Positions 25,221 to 35,190 of a stretch of 54,353 nucleotides of DNA are shown in pieces. Both the position numbers and the translations under genes were made by a program. Source of the DNA: Aureibaculum marinum (GTDB lineage: Bacteria; Bacteroidota; Bacteroidia; Flavobacteriales; Flavobacteriaceae); NCBI RefSeq assembly GCF_003813905.1, contig NZ_RPFJ01000016.1, positions 1 to 54,353 of the forward strand, written 5' to 3'. Every line of letters starts with the position of its first letter. Within the stretch, counting starts at the first letter, position 1. The notes beneath the pieces are model-generated. The model saw only the letters and a program-made list of their open reading frames with translations, searched no databases and was not told where the DNA came from.

Positions 25221-25466
25221 TTATCTGCTTAAGGTATAGTAAATAACATAAACCCAGCTAAATATACCGTGTAAAATTGCCCACAGAATAGATTTATTTC
25301 GCTCCCAAGATACCGTTACGGCAATTACACCACCTAATCCTACACCATTTCTAATAATAGTTTGTTGAACCTCCGGGCTAACGGTGTTCTGACTATAACC
25401 ATCAATTGAAGCTAGTAATATGATTAATATTGAGCATAAGAATTTGCATGTTTTTTGTGTTTTCAT
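25221..25466 (-). CDS. Small exported or membrane protein of unknown function
   Basis: 81 residues. An N-terminal hydrophobic segment (FLCSILIILLASIDGYSQ) looks like a cleavable signal. A second segment near the end (ILWAILHGIFSWVYVIYYTL) is a probable membrane helix. I recognise no family. It lies 35 nt upstream of the S9 peptidase start on the same strand and may share its transcript. Confidence 0.6.
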   Translation of the reverse strand: MKTQKTCKFLCSILIILLASIDGYSQNTVSPEVQQTIIRNGVGLGGVIAVTVSWERNKSILWAILHGIFSWVYVIYYTLSR

Positions 25467-25554
25467 TATAAGTTCTTTTTATAAGATTATAGTTTCTATT
25501 ATTTTTATAATTGTATTTACTATTATAAGTATCATCTTTAAGGTTTTAGGTTAG

Positions 25555-25944
25555 TTATTGTATTACACCATTTTTTATGGTTAGTATCTCTCTATTTGTT
25601 TTATTATTCATTTCTATTATTAAAAGGTCAAAATCATTAAACCCCTTTATTTTCTTGTTTAAAATTTTATTAATACGAATAGATTCACTTACAAAAGATT
25701 CATAATCACAATTTACTAATTGATATTCTGCTTTTTCAGTAGACATGCCATCATTACCAAATTGCAATCCTTTAGCATAAATTATTTGATTTACCTCTTC
25801 ACAATCACAATTTGCTTCTAACACTTCGTTAATTAAATCAGACCTATCTGTAGCATCCTTATAACCCTCTAAAAACCCTAATACTGAAACAACTACGGCA
25901 ACTGCAACAATGATAATAATTCCTGTTTTTGTTAATTTTTTCAT
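25555..25944 (-). CDS. Hypothetical protein with N-terminal membrane anchor
   Basis: 129 residues. One hydrophobic helix at about 8-26 (IIIIVAVAVVVSVLGFLEG) anchors a soluble part containing the CDC pair (NCDCEEVNQ) and a third Cys at about 84 (VNCDYESF). No known domain is recognised. It sits 88 nt upstream of the small exported protein gene and 43 nt downstream of the carboxypeptidase-regulatory-domain gene, all on the minus strand. Confidence 0.6.
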   Translation of the reverse strand: MKKLTKTGIIIIVAVAVVVSVLGFLEGYKDATDRSDLINEVLEANCDCEEVNQIIYAKGLQFGNDGMSTEKAEYQLVNCDYESFVSESIRINKILNKKIKGFNDFDLLIIEMNNKTNREILTIKNGVIQ

Positions 25945-25987
25945 TTAATTTTATTTTAAGTGATTACTATTTTTAACTATCGGGTTT

Positions 25988-26809
25988 TTAATATTTTACG
26001 GTACAATTGAATCCTACTCCCACAGCACCTACTTTTTCCCAGTTACCTTGACTAACATCTCTAATAATCATTTTGTTTCCTAAAAATGCTGCTGAAAAAA
26101 ATAATTCATCTTCAGGTTTTGGATTTTCTATCAATTCAAGTGTACAATAGATATCCTCTTTCACTTTAATATTATACTTTTCGAGGTTTAGTGTAAATTC
26201 ACCTTCTTTTACATTAATTGGAAAAATTATATTCTCATTTATAATTTTCTCATTAGGAAGTCCATCTTTAATGCTATAAAAATTAATTCGATATTTTAAT
26301 GAATCGTTACTGTTGGCCGCTATATTGGTATGAAAACTTTTAATATAGGTTGGGTTATTGTTTATTTTAATTTTTGTTCCAATTTCTTGTCCAAGAGTTA
26401 TATCAGTAAAACCTATTCGTACACTTTTAGATTTCGATTTATTCCCAATAACTTTTTCTTTTAACTTTTTTGAAGTTACTACTACTTCATTTAAAGTAGT
26501 AACATCAGGATAAAGAAATATCTCTGAATTAATCTTTAACTTCTTAAAAAAATCACTGACCAGAATAGATTTAGATTTATAGCCAATTGAAGATATTTTG
26601 ATAGTATCATTAGATACGTTTAATTGAGTTTCAAATTCAAACTTACCATCCATATTAGTTACCGTTCCAATACTCTTATTGATAATTCCAATATTTACAT
26701 AAGGAATAGTTTTGTTGGTTTCAAAATCTCTGATAACGCCCTGCGTAAAGTTTTGTGCTAAAAGAGACATTGTGCTAATCAATAAAACTATGTTTGTTAT
26801 AAATTTCAT
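25988..26809 (-). CDS. Carboxypeptidase-like regulatory domain protein
   Basis: Exported protein of 273 residues from ATG 26809, which gives a proper signal peptide (MKFITNIVLLISTMSLLAQ). The longer in-frame start at 26905 would put this signal in mid-protein and is rejected. Residues 22-100 form a CarboxypepD_reg-like beta-sandwich (VIRDFETNKTIPYVNIGI, then GTVTNMDGKFEF and DTIKISSIGYKS), common in Bacteroidota outer-membrane proteins. The remaining part (about 130-273) is beta-rich and unassigned. It is not followed by a TonB-dependent barrel. Confidence 0.75.
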   Translation of the reverse strand: MKFITNIVLLISTMSLLAQNFTQGVIRDFETNKTIPYVNIGIINKSIGTVTNMDGKFEFETQLNVSNDTIKISSIGYKSKSILVSDFFKKLKINSEIFLYPDVTTLNEVVVTSKKLKEKVIGNKSKSKSVRIGFTDITLGQEIGTKIKINNNPTYIKSFHTNIAANSNDSLKYRINFYSIKDGLPNEKIINENIIFPINVKEGEFTLNLEKYNIKVKEDIYCTLELIENPKPEDELFFSAAFLGNKMIIRDVSQGNWEKVGAVGVGFNCTVKY

Positions 26810-27054
26810 TTTAAATACCATTCTATAAAATTTTCTTGTTATTAATTGTTGTTTGATTTCTGAAGCAAATAACCTTCTAATAAAAAGGTAAAACAAGTAA
26901 AGCATCCCCAGTTTTAGAAAAATAGGGTTAAAAATTAAAACCTAAAACACTATAAAACAGATACTTAATAGCGTACAAGAAGTTTGTAACGATGGTATTA
27001 TTGAGTAACCCTATATTTATAAATTTAGGGTAAAATAGCCTTAAAAAATAAATT

Positions 27055-28788
27055 TTAAGAAAGGGAATTGAGCTGTTTTATGTAAAATGAAGGATTTAAA
27101 CCTGTGCGTAATTTAAAGTATTTTGAAAAAGAATCTGCACTTTTGTACCCTAGTTCTTCGGCAATTGATTGTACAGAAAAAGAACGAAAACGACTATCAT
27201 TTTTTAATCTTAATACGGCATAATTAATTCTTAAATCATTAATATAAGTATTAAAATTTTTCTCAAAATGAGTATTAATTACCTTAGAAAGATAGGATGT
27301 ATTTGTTTTAATTTTTTTAGCAACATTATACGAATTGCAATCTTGTCTCAAAAAATATTCTTGTTCTTTCAAACTTTGCAAGCCCGTAAGTATGTGTTCT
27401 GTAGTTTCTTCATTAACATCAGCAGTAACCTTCTCTTCAAGTACTTTATCTTTAGTATCTATGATCTCGGTAATAGATTTTTCTTCCTGATTGAATTTAG
27501 CCAATAAGGCCTTAAATTTTTCTGTATTTTTTCTCTTTTCTCTTATTAAATAAAAAATATAAGCAACTAATACTATCAACAAACCAAAACCAATACTCAT
27601 ATACAAATAGAACTTATTTTTTTGAGATGCTTTATCATCTACAAGTTTTGATAGTTCTTGAGCGTGAAAAGATGTTGTAATTGTGTCTTTACTTTTTTCT
27701 AGTGCAGTTTGGTTTAATATATATTTTTCGTAATATTCATTAGATTTTTCTAAATCGCCAGTTGCTTTATATATTTTTGCTAGCAATTTGAAGTCGTCTG
27801 TTAAATAAATTTCCTTAGTGTTTTGTTTTTTAACATCAATTCCCTTTTCTAATATTTCAATAGCTTTGTTATATTCTTTTAGGTTAAAGTAACATTCGCC
27901 TAACTCTAAACTTACATAAGAAGGACCGCTTACTGAGTCATACTGATAAGATAATTCATTAGCGTTTTCAAAATAATGTAGTGACTTCTCAAATTCTTTT
28001 TTGACTAAATACACTTTGCCTTGTTGAGATATGAATTCAATTTTTAAAGTCTCATCGATAGTATCTAATTTTTCTCTTAACCCTTTTTTTAAAATCCAAT
28101 TGGCCGAATCTTTTTGGTTCAATTTTAGATAGGTATCACTTAATTTAAGCGTTACGGAACCCATATTAAAAACTTTAGTTGGTAGCTCAATATTTTGTGA
28201 GATATTTAGAAGGTTAAAGGATTCCTTATGTTTTTCCAATGCCTTTTTATAATCGCCTTTAACACTAAACAATTCACCTATAATTGTGGGCATCACTGCT
28301 TTATAAAATTCCAAGTTCTCATTATTGGCAATTTCCACACATTGATTGTATAATTTAAAAGCTTTCTCAATTTGACCAAGTTCTTTATAATTTTGACCCA
28401 ATTGTGCCAAAACTTCTATCTCTTCAAATTGGCTGTTGTGAAGTGCTTCAAATTTCTCATTGTTAAGATCAATTCTTCTGAGTAATTCAAGTTCCTTTTC
28501 AAAATACAAAATGGATTGGTGATATTCACTAATAAATTGACTTTCTCTACCAATAAAATGCAAAGACATTATTATTTTTAGTGTATCTTCATCAACTGTT
28601 GCAAGTGAATATATTTTCTTTACATATTCAATTGCCAACCTCTTATCTATCTTAAAATACTTTCCAACTGAATCTGAAAGCTTAACATATTCTTTCTTAT
28701 TGTCTTCAATATCTTGAGCATAACTACTTCCTAAACTTAAAAAAGAAAAGAGAGTTACATAAATAATTTTTTTTAATTGAGACGCCAA
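27055..28788 (-). CDS. TPR-membrane-AraC family regulator
   Basis: Membrane-bound transcription factor of 577 residues. A signal peptide (ends SYAQD, about 25) puts an array of tetratricopeptide repeats (about 60-370) outside the inner membrane. One transmembrane helix follows (FYLYMSIGFGLLIVLVAYIFYLI, near 395). The cytoplasmic part ends in an AraC-type double HTH with SVQSIAEELGYKSADSFSKYF and the GLNPSFYIKQ end. The frame begins with TTG at 28788; no in-frame ATG precedes the signal peptide. This design is frequent in Flavobacteriia and suggests sensing in the periplasm with direct DNA binding. It lies 26 nt downstream of the enoyl-CoA hydratase gene. Confidence 0.85.
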   Translation of the reverse strand: MASQLKKIIYVTLFSFLSLGSSYAQDIEDNKKEYVKLSDSVGKYFKIDKRLAIEYVKKIYSLATVDEDTLKIIMSLHFIGRESQFISEYHQSILYFEKELELLRRIDLNNEKFEALHNSQFEEIEVLAQLGQNYKELGQIEKAFKLYNQCVEIANNENLEFYKAVMPTIIGELFSVKGDYKKALEKHKESFNLLNISQNIELPTKVFNMGSVTLKLSDTYLKLNQKDSANWILKKGLREKLDTIDETLKIEFISQQGKVYLVKKEFEKSLHYFENANELSYQYDSVSGPSYVSLELGECYFNLKEYNKAIEILEKGIDVKKQNTKEIYLTDDFKLLAKIYKATGDLEKSNEYYEKYILNQTALEKSKDTITTSFHAQELSKLVDDKASQKNKFYLYMSIGFGLLIVLVAYIFYLIREKRKNTEKFKALLAKFNQEEKSITEIIDTKDKVLEEKVTADVNEETTEHILTGLQSLKEQEYFLRQDCNSYNVAKKIKTNTSYLSKVINTHFEKNFNTYINDLRINYAVLRLKNDSRFRSFSVQSIAEELGYKSADSFSKYFKLRTGLNPSFYIKQLNSLS

Positions 28789-28814
28789 ATGGTTTGTAGT
28801 TGAATTGCTTTATA

Positions 28815-29588
28815 TTAAAAATTAGCTTTACGCTTTTCTAGAAATGCGGTTGTACCTTCTGTAAAATCTTTGGTACCGAAACATTTGCCAAATTGTTTAA
28901 TTTCTTTTTTATACCCATTAACTCCATCTTTAAATCCTGCATTTACAGCTTTAATAGCAGCTGCTATAGCCAAAGGGGAGTTTTGCATAATTTTAGAAGC
29001 AATTTTTCCCGCTAAAGGTAATAATTCATCAAGAGTTACAACATAATTAACTAATGCTAATTTTAGAGCCTCCTCAGCATTTATCATTCTTGCTGTCATA
29101 ATCATTTCCATAGCTTTTCCTTTACCTACTAGTTGAGGCAAACGTTGTGTACCACCATAACCGGGAATAACTCCCAAACTAGTTTCAGGCAACCCCATTT
29201 TGGCGTTATCAGAAGCAATTCTAAAGTGACAAGCCATGGCAAGTTCTAAACCACCTCCTAATGCAAAACCATTAATTGCGGCTATTACTGGTTTCGAAAG
29301 GTTTTCAATAAAATTAAAAACTAAATCTTGACCTTGTTTTGCCAATTCTGATCCTTCTTTTACATCAAAATCTGCAAATTCTAAAATATCTGCCCCAGCA
29401 ACAAATGCTTTTTCTCCACTTCCAGTTAAAATTATTACACGAGTATTTTTGTCGTTTTCAGCTTCTGAAAATGCATTATGCAATTCAATCAATGTTTCTT
29501 TATTTAAAGCATTTAGCTTCTTTGGACGGTTGATTGTAATTGTAGTAATTTGCTGGTCTTGATTGACTAAGATATTGTTATAACTCAT
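28815..29588 (-). CDS. Enoyl-CoA hydratase/isomerase family protein
   Basis: Crotonase-fold enzyme of 257 residues that adds water to 2-enoyl-CoA in fatty-acid or amino-acid degradation, or a related reaction. Seen motifs: the oxyanion loop AFVAGADILEF, and ALGGGLELAMACHFRIAS followed by GLPETSLGVIPGYGGTQRL, which holds both acid/base glutamates. The start is taken at ATG 29588; a GTG one codon earlier overlaps the kinase stop codon by one base. Tight coupling to the upstream kinase gene suggests co-transcription, though no metabolic link is obvious. Confidence 0.88.
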   Translation of the reverse strand: MSYNNILVNQDQQITTITINRPKKLNALNKETLIELHNAFSEAENDKNTRVIILTGSGEKAFVAGADILEFADFDVKEGSELAKQGQDLVFNFIENLSKPVIAAINGFALGGGLELAMACHFRIASDNAKMGLPETSLGVIPGYGGTQRLPQLVGKGKAMEMIMTARMINAEEALKLALVNYVVTLDELLPLAGKIASKIMQNSPLAIAAAIKAVNAGFKDGVNGYKKEIKQFGKCFGTKDFTEGTTAFLEKRKANF

Positions 29589-29590
29589 CA

Positions 29591-31060
29591 CTATTTATTA
29601 TTTTTAGGAAATGTAACTGTAAAAACTGAACCTTTACCTAACTCAGATACAAAAGTAATGTTTCCTCCATAAGCTTCAACAATATTTTTAACCATTGCCA
29701 AACCTAATCCCATACCACTAGATTTTGTAGTAAATTTTGGTTCAAATATTTTATCTTTATCTTCTTCTGAAATTCCACTACCATTATCAGCTACTGTAAT
29801 TACTATCTTTTCATTCTCTTGAAAAACTCTTACCTCAACCTTAACATCACCTTCACTATCGGATGATTGAACTGAGTTTTTAACTAGATTTGTTACAACT
29901 CTAATCAATTGTCCTTTATCTAATCTGGCTATAATTTCTTCATCATCATAAAAATAATAAACATTATTTTTATTAAAGATATCTAAAGCTAATTTTACAA
30001 CTTCAACAACATTTAAATTTTCAATCTTTTGCTTTGGCATTTCGGCAAAGTTTGAAAATGCCGATGCAATTGAACTCATTGTATCTATTTGTTGAATCAA
30101 AGATTTACTAAACTCACTGATTTTGGCCTTTATATTAGGGTCATTAGCATCAAAACGTCTTTCAAAACTTTGCACTGTAAGTCGCATAGGAGTTAATGGG
30201 TTTTTAATTTCATGTGCCACTTGTTTTGCCATTTCTCTCCAAGCCTGTTCCCGCTGACTTTTAGCTAGTTTAGATGCACTTTTTTCTAGTTTATCAACCA
30301 TTGTATTGTATGCTGTAACTAAATTAAAAATTTCTAAACTAGCATCTTCTAAAATAATTTTTTCATTGCTTTTCCCTAAAACAGTCATAGACATTTTTTC
30401 ACTAACTGTTTGAATAGATCGCGAGATATATCTAGATACAAAATAGGCAATACCAATAGCAAATAACAACATAAATATATAAACATAAGCCAATCGTGAC
30501 AAAAACTCTTTTAGCTCTTCTTCTTGAAAACTATTATCTTTTAAGTAATGGATATGTAAAATACCTATTGGCTTAAATTTACCATCGTTAATATAAGTAT
30601 ATGCCGACTTATATTTAATACCACTTGGTGTTTCACCTTCAACAACAACCCTATGTTCTGGACTTTCTGCCAGTAAATTTAGAATTCGTTGTGAAATATG
30701 ATGACTAGAATCATCTTTAGAAAAACTTGATGACGAAGTAATTTGTAGCTCCCCTTTTAAATTAAAAATTAAAATATCTAATTGATTGATATCTGAAATA
30801 TCATAAATTTTATCTTTATAGCTAAAGATTTTATATAAATTCTCTTCTGTAACAGGGTAAGTAGTGTGCTTTTTTAATTCTAGGTCAATAGTAGCTTTTA
30901 TGGTATTTTCTTTACGTTCCAACCGTTCAGCATGATAATCTTTGGTCTGTTCATTGTATTGATAAACAGCCATTAAAGCAATTAAAATAGACGCTATAAC
31001 CACTAAAAGGATCATAGCGAAAAAAATACGGGTGCGTAAAGAGAATTTTTTAAGTTTCAT
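29591..31060 (-). CDS. NtrY-like sensor histidine kinase
   Basis: Inner-membrane histidine kinase of 489 residues. TM1 at about 12-33, a periplasmic sensing domain of about 155 residues, TM2 at about 192-210, then a HAMP segment. The HisKA box is [14 protein letters not shown] with His283, the long linker version typical of NtrY kinases, followed by ATPase motifs [11 protein letters not shown] (N box), VADNGSGI (G1) and [12 protein letters not shown] (G2). No response regulator gene is adjacent, so its partner is elsewhere. Confidence 0.9.
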   Translation of the reverse strand: MKLKKFSLRTRIFFAMILLVVIASILIALMAVYQYNEQTKDYHAERLERKENTIKATIDLELKKHTTYPVTEENLYKIFSYKDKIYDISDINQLDILIFNLKGELQITSSSSFSKDDSSHHISQRILNLLAESPEHRVVVEGETPSGIKYKSAYTYINDGKFKPIGILHIHYLKDNSFQEEELKEFLSRLAYVYIFMLLFAIGIAYFVSRYISRSIQTVSEKMSMTVLGKSNEKIILEDASLEIFNLVTAYNTMVDKLEKSASKLAKSQREQAWREMAKQVAHEIKNPLTPMRLTVQSFERRFDANDPNIKAKISEFSKSLIQQIDTMSSIASAFSNFAEMPKQKIENLNVVEVVKLALDIFNKNNVYYFYDDEEIIARLDKGQLIRVVTNLVKNSVQSSDSEGDVKVEVRVFQENEKIVITVADNGSGISEEDKDKIFEPKFTTKSSGMGLGLAMVKNIVEAYGGNITFVSELGKGSVFTVTFPKNNK

Positions 31061-31132
31061 TTAGCCGTAAAGATAGCAAATATCATACCTAAAATAACAC
31101 AACAAAATTCTCAATTAAAACAAAATTTGAAA

Positions 31133-31534
31133 TTATACCTTAATAAATTTAGAAATACTTCCATTATTAACCTTTAAATAATACACTCCTGGTTTTAGAT
31201 TTTCTGTATTAATCTTAATCTGATTATGTTCAGCAATTATGGATGAATTTTGGTAAATAAGTTCTCCTAAGTTATTAAAAATATGTACCTTATTAACAGC
31301 ATTAGATTTAGAACTTAATGTGCCAATAATTAAAATATCTTTAACAGGATTTGGGAAAATTTTTAATGCTCTTTTTTCTAAGTGAGTTAATTTTGGGTCA
31401 GTTTTTTTTACTGGCACAGTATCATTACTAATAAAGAACATTGCTTTTTTAAAGTTGTGATGTTTGTTATTATTTGCAGCAAAAATAACTACAGGTACCA
31501 AAAGTAAGAAACCTGTTAATTGTCGTATGCCCAT
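31133..31534 (-). CDS. Very small protein consisting of signal peptide, linker and T9SS sorting tail
   Basis: 133 residues. A signal peptide (GFLLLVPVVIFAA, to about 20) and about 35 polar residues are followed directly by a type A T9SS C-terminal domain: LKIFPNPVKDILIIG, VHIFNNLGELIYQN, INTENLKPGVYYLKVNNG and the ending SKFIKV. Normally such a tail is attached to a large enzyme or adhesin; here there is almost no cargo. It could be a decayed gene, a small surface peptide or a regulatory protein. Located between trpA and the NtrY-like kinase gene on the same strand. Confidence 0.75.
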   Translation of the reverse strand: MGIRQLTGFLLLVPVVIFAANNNKHHNFKKAMFFISNDTVPVKKTDPKLTHLEKRALKIFPNPVKDILIIGTLSSKSNAVNKVHIFNNLGELIYQNSSIIAEHNQIKINTENLKPGVYYLKVNNGSISKFIKV

Positions 31535-31612
31535 TTTTTATATTTAGGATTATTGTATTAAATTGGAAATTGCAAATTTACAAAAAACCTTAACCTATTG
31601 AATTTTAAAACA

Positions 31613-32380
31613 TTAACCTTTTAAAATTTTACTAACAAATTTATCAACGCTTTTTACTCCAAAATTTGTAATATACTTTATAAATGCTGAACCTATTATT
31701 GCCCCTTTTGCATGATCTGTTGCCTGAGTAAATGATAAATTATCAGAAATTCCAAAACCAATAATTTGAGGACTTTTCAAGTTCATTTCTTTAATACGAT
31801 TAAAATACGCTATCTGTTCTTCTCCAAAACCTGATTGACTGCCAGTCACACTAGAGCTACTGACCATATAAATGAAGCCTTTTGAAATAGAATCTATAAA
31901 ACGAATGCGTTTTTCACTAGTTTGAGGCGTTATTAAAAATACATTTATCAACCCATATTTTTCAAAAATGGTCTTGTATTTATCATTATAAACATCAACA
32001 GGTAAATCTGGAATTATTAATCCGTCAACTCCTACTTCTGCACATTTAGCACAAAATTTTTCTACACCATATTGTAACATTGGATTAAAATAGCCCATAA
32101 TAATTAATGGAATGCTCACAGATTTTCTAATATCTTTTAGCTGTTCAAATAAAGTTTCACTAGTCATTCCATTTTTTAAAGCTTTAGTAGAACTTGCTTG
32201 TATTGTTGGCCCGTCAGCTAAAGGATCACTAAAAGGCAATCCTATTTCTAGCATATCAACTCCCGCTTTTTCTAAATTTTGAATTAGAGGTACAGTATCA
32301 TCCAAATTAGGATATCCTGCGGTAAAGTATATTGAAAATAGTTTTTTATTTTCTTCGAGTTTTTTATTAATTCTGTTCAT
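31613..32380 (-). CDS. trpA: Tryptophan synthase alpha chain
   Basis: Splits indole-3-glycerol phosphate to indole and glyceraldehyde 3-phosphate; indole passes to TrpB through a tunnel. 255 residues, TIM barrel. Catalytic Glu is in MLEIGLPFSDPLADGP (about 46-61), with GVDGLIIPDLP carrying the catalytic Asp, and phosphate-binding GFGISD and GAIIGSAF. Last gene of the trp operon, 58 nt after trpB. Confidence 0.96.
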   Translation of the reverse strand: MNRINKKLEENKKLFSIYFTAGYPNLDDTVPLIQNLEKAGVDMLEIGLPFSDPLADGPTIQASSTKALKNGMTSETLFEQLKDIRKSVSIPLIIMGYFNPMLQYGVEKFCAKCAEVGVDGLIIPDLPVDVYNDKYKTIFEKYGLINVFLITPQTSEKRIRFIDSISKGFIYMVSSSSVTGSQSGFGEEQIAYFNRIKEMNLKSPQIIGFGISDNLSFTQATDHAKGAIIGSAFIKYITNFGVKSVDKFVSKILKG

Positions 32381-32438
32381 TCTAAAGTAGTATTAGTTAT
32401 TAAGAAAATTACAAACTAGAAAGATTCTAGTGTACATT

Positions 32439-33620
32439 CTACAACTCAAAATATTTTATATACGTATCTAAATCTTTATCTCCACGCCCAGATAAACTTA
32501 GTACTAGTATATCCTCTTTTTCAAACTTTTTCTTTTCAAAAACAGCCAATGCATGTGAACTTTCAATAGCCGGAATAATACCTTCTAATTCACTCAATTC
32601 CAATCCTGCTTTCATTGCTTCATCATCAGTAATGGAAATAAATTCTGCTCGTCCAGATTTGTACAAGTGGGCATGCATTGGACCAACTCCAGGATAATCT
32701 AATCCTGCAGAAATAGAATAAGGTTCTGTTATTTGTCCGTCTTGAGTTTGCATCAAAAGCGTTTTACTTCCATGGATAATTCCTTCTTTACCTAATACAG
32801 AAGTTGCTGCACTTTCACCAGTATCTATACCCAAACCAGCTGCTTCAACCGCTATTAATTTTACATTTTCATCTTCTAAAAAGTGATAATAAGCACCTGC
32901 GGCATTACTTCCACCTCCAACACATGCAATTACATAATCAGGATTCGTTTTTCCTTCTTTTTCTTTTAATTGCCATTGAATTTCTTCAGAAACCACAGAC
33001 TGAAAACGAGCTACCATATCTGGATAAGGATGTGGACCAACAACTGAACCAATAATATAATGAGTATCTACAGGATTATTAATCCAATCGCGAATAGCTT
33101 CATTAGTTGCATCTTTTAACGTTCTACTTCCTGATAAAGCTGGAATCACTGTAGCTCCAAGCATTTTCATTCTAGCAACATTAGGGGCTTGTCGTGCAAT
33201 ATCAATTTCGCCCATATAAACAATACACTCCAACCCCATTAATGCACAAACTGTAGCTGTTGCTACTCCATGTTGACCTGCTCCAGTTTCTGCAATAATT
33301 CTATTTTTTCCCAGTCGTTTTGCCATTAAAATCTGTCCAATAGTATTGTTAATTTTATGAGCTCCTGTATGGTTTAAATCCTCTCTTTTTAGATAAATTT
33401 TTGTATTGTATTTTTCTGACAACCGTTTGGCAAAATATAATGGTGATGGCCTACCTACATAATCTTGCAATAACTGCTTAAATTCTTCCTGAAATTCAGG
33501 TTCAGCCATTACTTTTAAATAATTTTGGCGTAATTCTTCTACATTTGGATAAAGCATTTCTGGAATATATGCTCCTCCAAATTCACCATAATAACCATTA
33601 TCGTCTATATTGTACTTCAT
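32439..33620 (-). CDS. trpB: Tryptophan synthase beta chain
   Basis: PLP enzyme that joins indole and serine into tryptophan, 393 residues. The PLP lysine is in [15 protein letters not shown]; the catalytic Glu is in [13 protein letters not shown]; phosphate binding by [17 protein letters not shown] and SLSGRGDKD near the end. Standard TrpB1 form that partners with TrpA. 45 nt after trpF. Confidence 0.97.
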   Translation of the reverse strand: MKYNIDDNGYYGEFGGAYIPEMLYPNVEELRQNYLKVMAEPEFQEEFKQLLQDYVGRPSPLYFAKRLSEKYNTKIYLKREDLNHTGAHKINNTIGQILMAKRLGKNRIIAETGAGQHGVATATVCALMGLECIVYMGEIDIARQAPNVARMKMLGATVIPALSGSRTLKDATNEAIRDWINNPVDTHYIIGSVVGPHPYPDMVARFQSVVSEEIQWQLKEKEGKTNPDYVIACVGGGSNAAGAYYHFLEDENVKLIAVEAAGLGIDTGESAATSVLGKEGIIHGSKTLLMQTQDGQITEPYSISAGLDYPGVGPMHAHLYKSGRAEFISITDDEAMKAGLELSELEGIIPAIESSHALAVFEKKKFEKEDILVLSLSGRGDKDLDTYIKYFEL

Positions 33621-33665
33621 ATCTTTTTATTTAAGAAGTTAAAACCACCCCATTCTACGGAAACT

Positions 33666-34325
33666 TTACTTGAAAAAAGGAGCAGATTTTTTAAACTTTT
33701 TTAATATTTCAATATCTTTTAATCCTGCTTTTACTTCAAATTTACTATTAACATCAATAGCTTTACAAAATGTTGAAGCATCACTTTTAAAAAATAATTC
33801 TAGTTTTTCAATTTCTTCTAAACCTATACCTCCACTTAAAAAATAGGCCTTGGTTGAGGGGTAATTTTTTAAAACATTCCAATCAAAAGTATAACCATTA
33901 CCACCAGGGTATTTACCTTTTGTATCAAAAAGAAAATAATCACAAATTTCTTCATAAGGTTTTAAGAGCTCAAAATTGAAATTATTTTTTATTGAAAAAA
34001 CTTTAATAATTTTTAATTGAGATTCCAAAATAGCTCTCTGCTTCAATCTTGGATGAAATTTAACAGACCTACAAAATTCTGGAGTTTCTTCGCCGTGCAA
34101 TTGAACAGCTTGTAGGTTATATTCATTTACTTTTTCTATAACATTTGCAATACTGGAATTTACAAATACACCCACTTTTTTAATAGCTGCAGGCAATTCA
34201 GATATTTCACCTTTAAAATTTCGTGGTGATTTATCATAAAATATAAATCCCATATAATCAGGTTTCAATTTAGAAACCTCAATTATATTTTCACTATGTT
34301 TCATTCCACAGACTTTGAGTTTCAT
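33666..34325 (-). CDS. trpF: Phosphoribosylanthranilate isomerase
   Basis: TIM-barrel isomerase of 219 residues acting on phosphoribosylanthranilate. It begins MKLKVCGMKHSENI with the catalytic Cys in KVCGM; the acid Asp lies in FLFDTKGKYPGG, and FLSGGIG binds phosphate. The start codon overlaps the trpC stop codon by 4 nt (ATGA), so the two are translationally coupled. The gene is separate rather than fused to trpC as in enterobacteria. Confidence 0.95.
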   Translation of the reverse strand: MKLKVCGMKHSENIIEVSKLKPDYMGFIFYDKSPRNFKGEISELPAAIKKVGVFVNSSIANVIEKVNEYNLQAVQLHGEETPEFCRSVKFHPRLKQRAILESQLKIIKVFSIKNNFNFELLKPYEEICDYFLFDTKGKYPGGNGYTFDWNVLKNYPSTKAYFLSGGIGLEEIEKLELFFKSDASTFCKAIDVNSKFEVKAGLKDIEILKKFKKSAPFFK

Positions 34326-35107
34326 AAAGTCAATTGTTGTATAAATTCCTTTGCACTTTTACCTGCATCTTCTGTTTTCATAAAGTTTTCTCCTATTAAA
34401 AACCCTTCAAATCCATAAGTGCGTAATTCTTTAATAGCACTTACGGAACTTATGCCACTTTCAGAGACTTTTACAAAATCATTAGGTATTTTAGTGGCCA
34501 GTTTTTTACTAGTATCTAGACTTACTTCAAAAGTTTTTAAATTTCGATTATTTACACCTAGTAAATCTATACTTGGCATAATAGATTTTTCTAATTCTTC
34601 CTCGTTGTGAACTTCTAATAAAACTTCTAACCCAAGGTTCTTTGCAAATTCAGAAAAATGTTTAATTTCTTTTTGTGACAATACTGCCGCAATTAATAAC
34701 ACAACATCTGCACCATAAGATTTTGCCTCTAATAATTGATAATCATCAATAATAAATTCTTTTCTTAACAATGGTAAGTTACAACTACTTCTAGCGGCTA
34801 ATAAATCGTCTAGCGAACCTCCAAAATATTTTCCGTCTGTTAAAACCGACATTCCGCAAACCCCAGCCTCTTCATAACCTTTAGCTACATCAAAAACATT
34901 AAAGCTTGTATTAATTATTGACTTTGAAGGTGATCTTCTTTTATGTTCAGCTATAATTCCAGATGTACTATTTTTTAAACAATTTACTAATGAAACAGTA
35001 TTTCGCTCAAATAACACAGATTTTTCTAATTGCACACTAGGAATCAATCTCTTACGGAATTGAACCTCTAAATACTTATCAGCTATAATTTTATCCAGTA
35101 TTGTCAT
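34322..35107 (-). CDS. trpC: Indole-3-glycerol phosphate synthase
   Basis: Cyclises carboxyphenylamino-deoxyribulose phosphate to indole glycerol phosphate, 261 residues. Family features: MTILDKIIADKYLEV, IIAEHKRRSPSKSII with the catalytic Glu and Lys, LRKEFIIDDYQL, LEVHNEEEL, LGVNNRNLKTF and VSESGI. Overlaps trpF by 4 nt and lies 83 nt after trpD. Confidence 0.96.
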   Translation of the reverse strand: MTILDKIIADKYLEVQFRKRLIPSVQLEKSVLFERNTVSLVNCLKNSTSGIIAEHKRRSPSKSIINTSFNVFDVAKGYEEAGVCGMSVLTDGKYFGGSLDDLLAARSSCNLPLLRKEFIIDDYQLLEAKSYGADVVLLIAAVLSQKEIKHFSEFAKNLGLEVLLEVHNEEELEKSIMPSIDLLGVNNRNLKTFEVSLDTSKKLATKIPNDFVKVSESGISSVSAIKELRTYGFEGFLIGENFMKTEDAGKSAKEFIQQLTL

Positions 35108-35190
35108 CTTTTTTTAATTTGAAGTAAGCAGTTTCGAAGTTAATTCTTATTGACCAACTATCTTCAATTCTTTACATTTATTCTTAAGAG

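Noticed and set aside
29591..31060. Orphan kinase paired with the TPR-AraC regulator as one signalling system
   Set aside because: The AraC-type protein has no receiver domain, so phosphotransfer between them is not expected.
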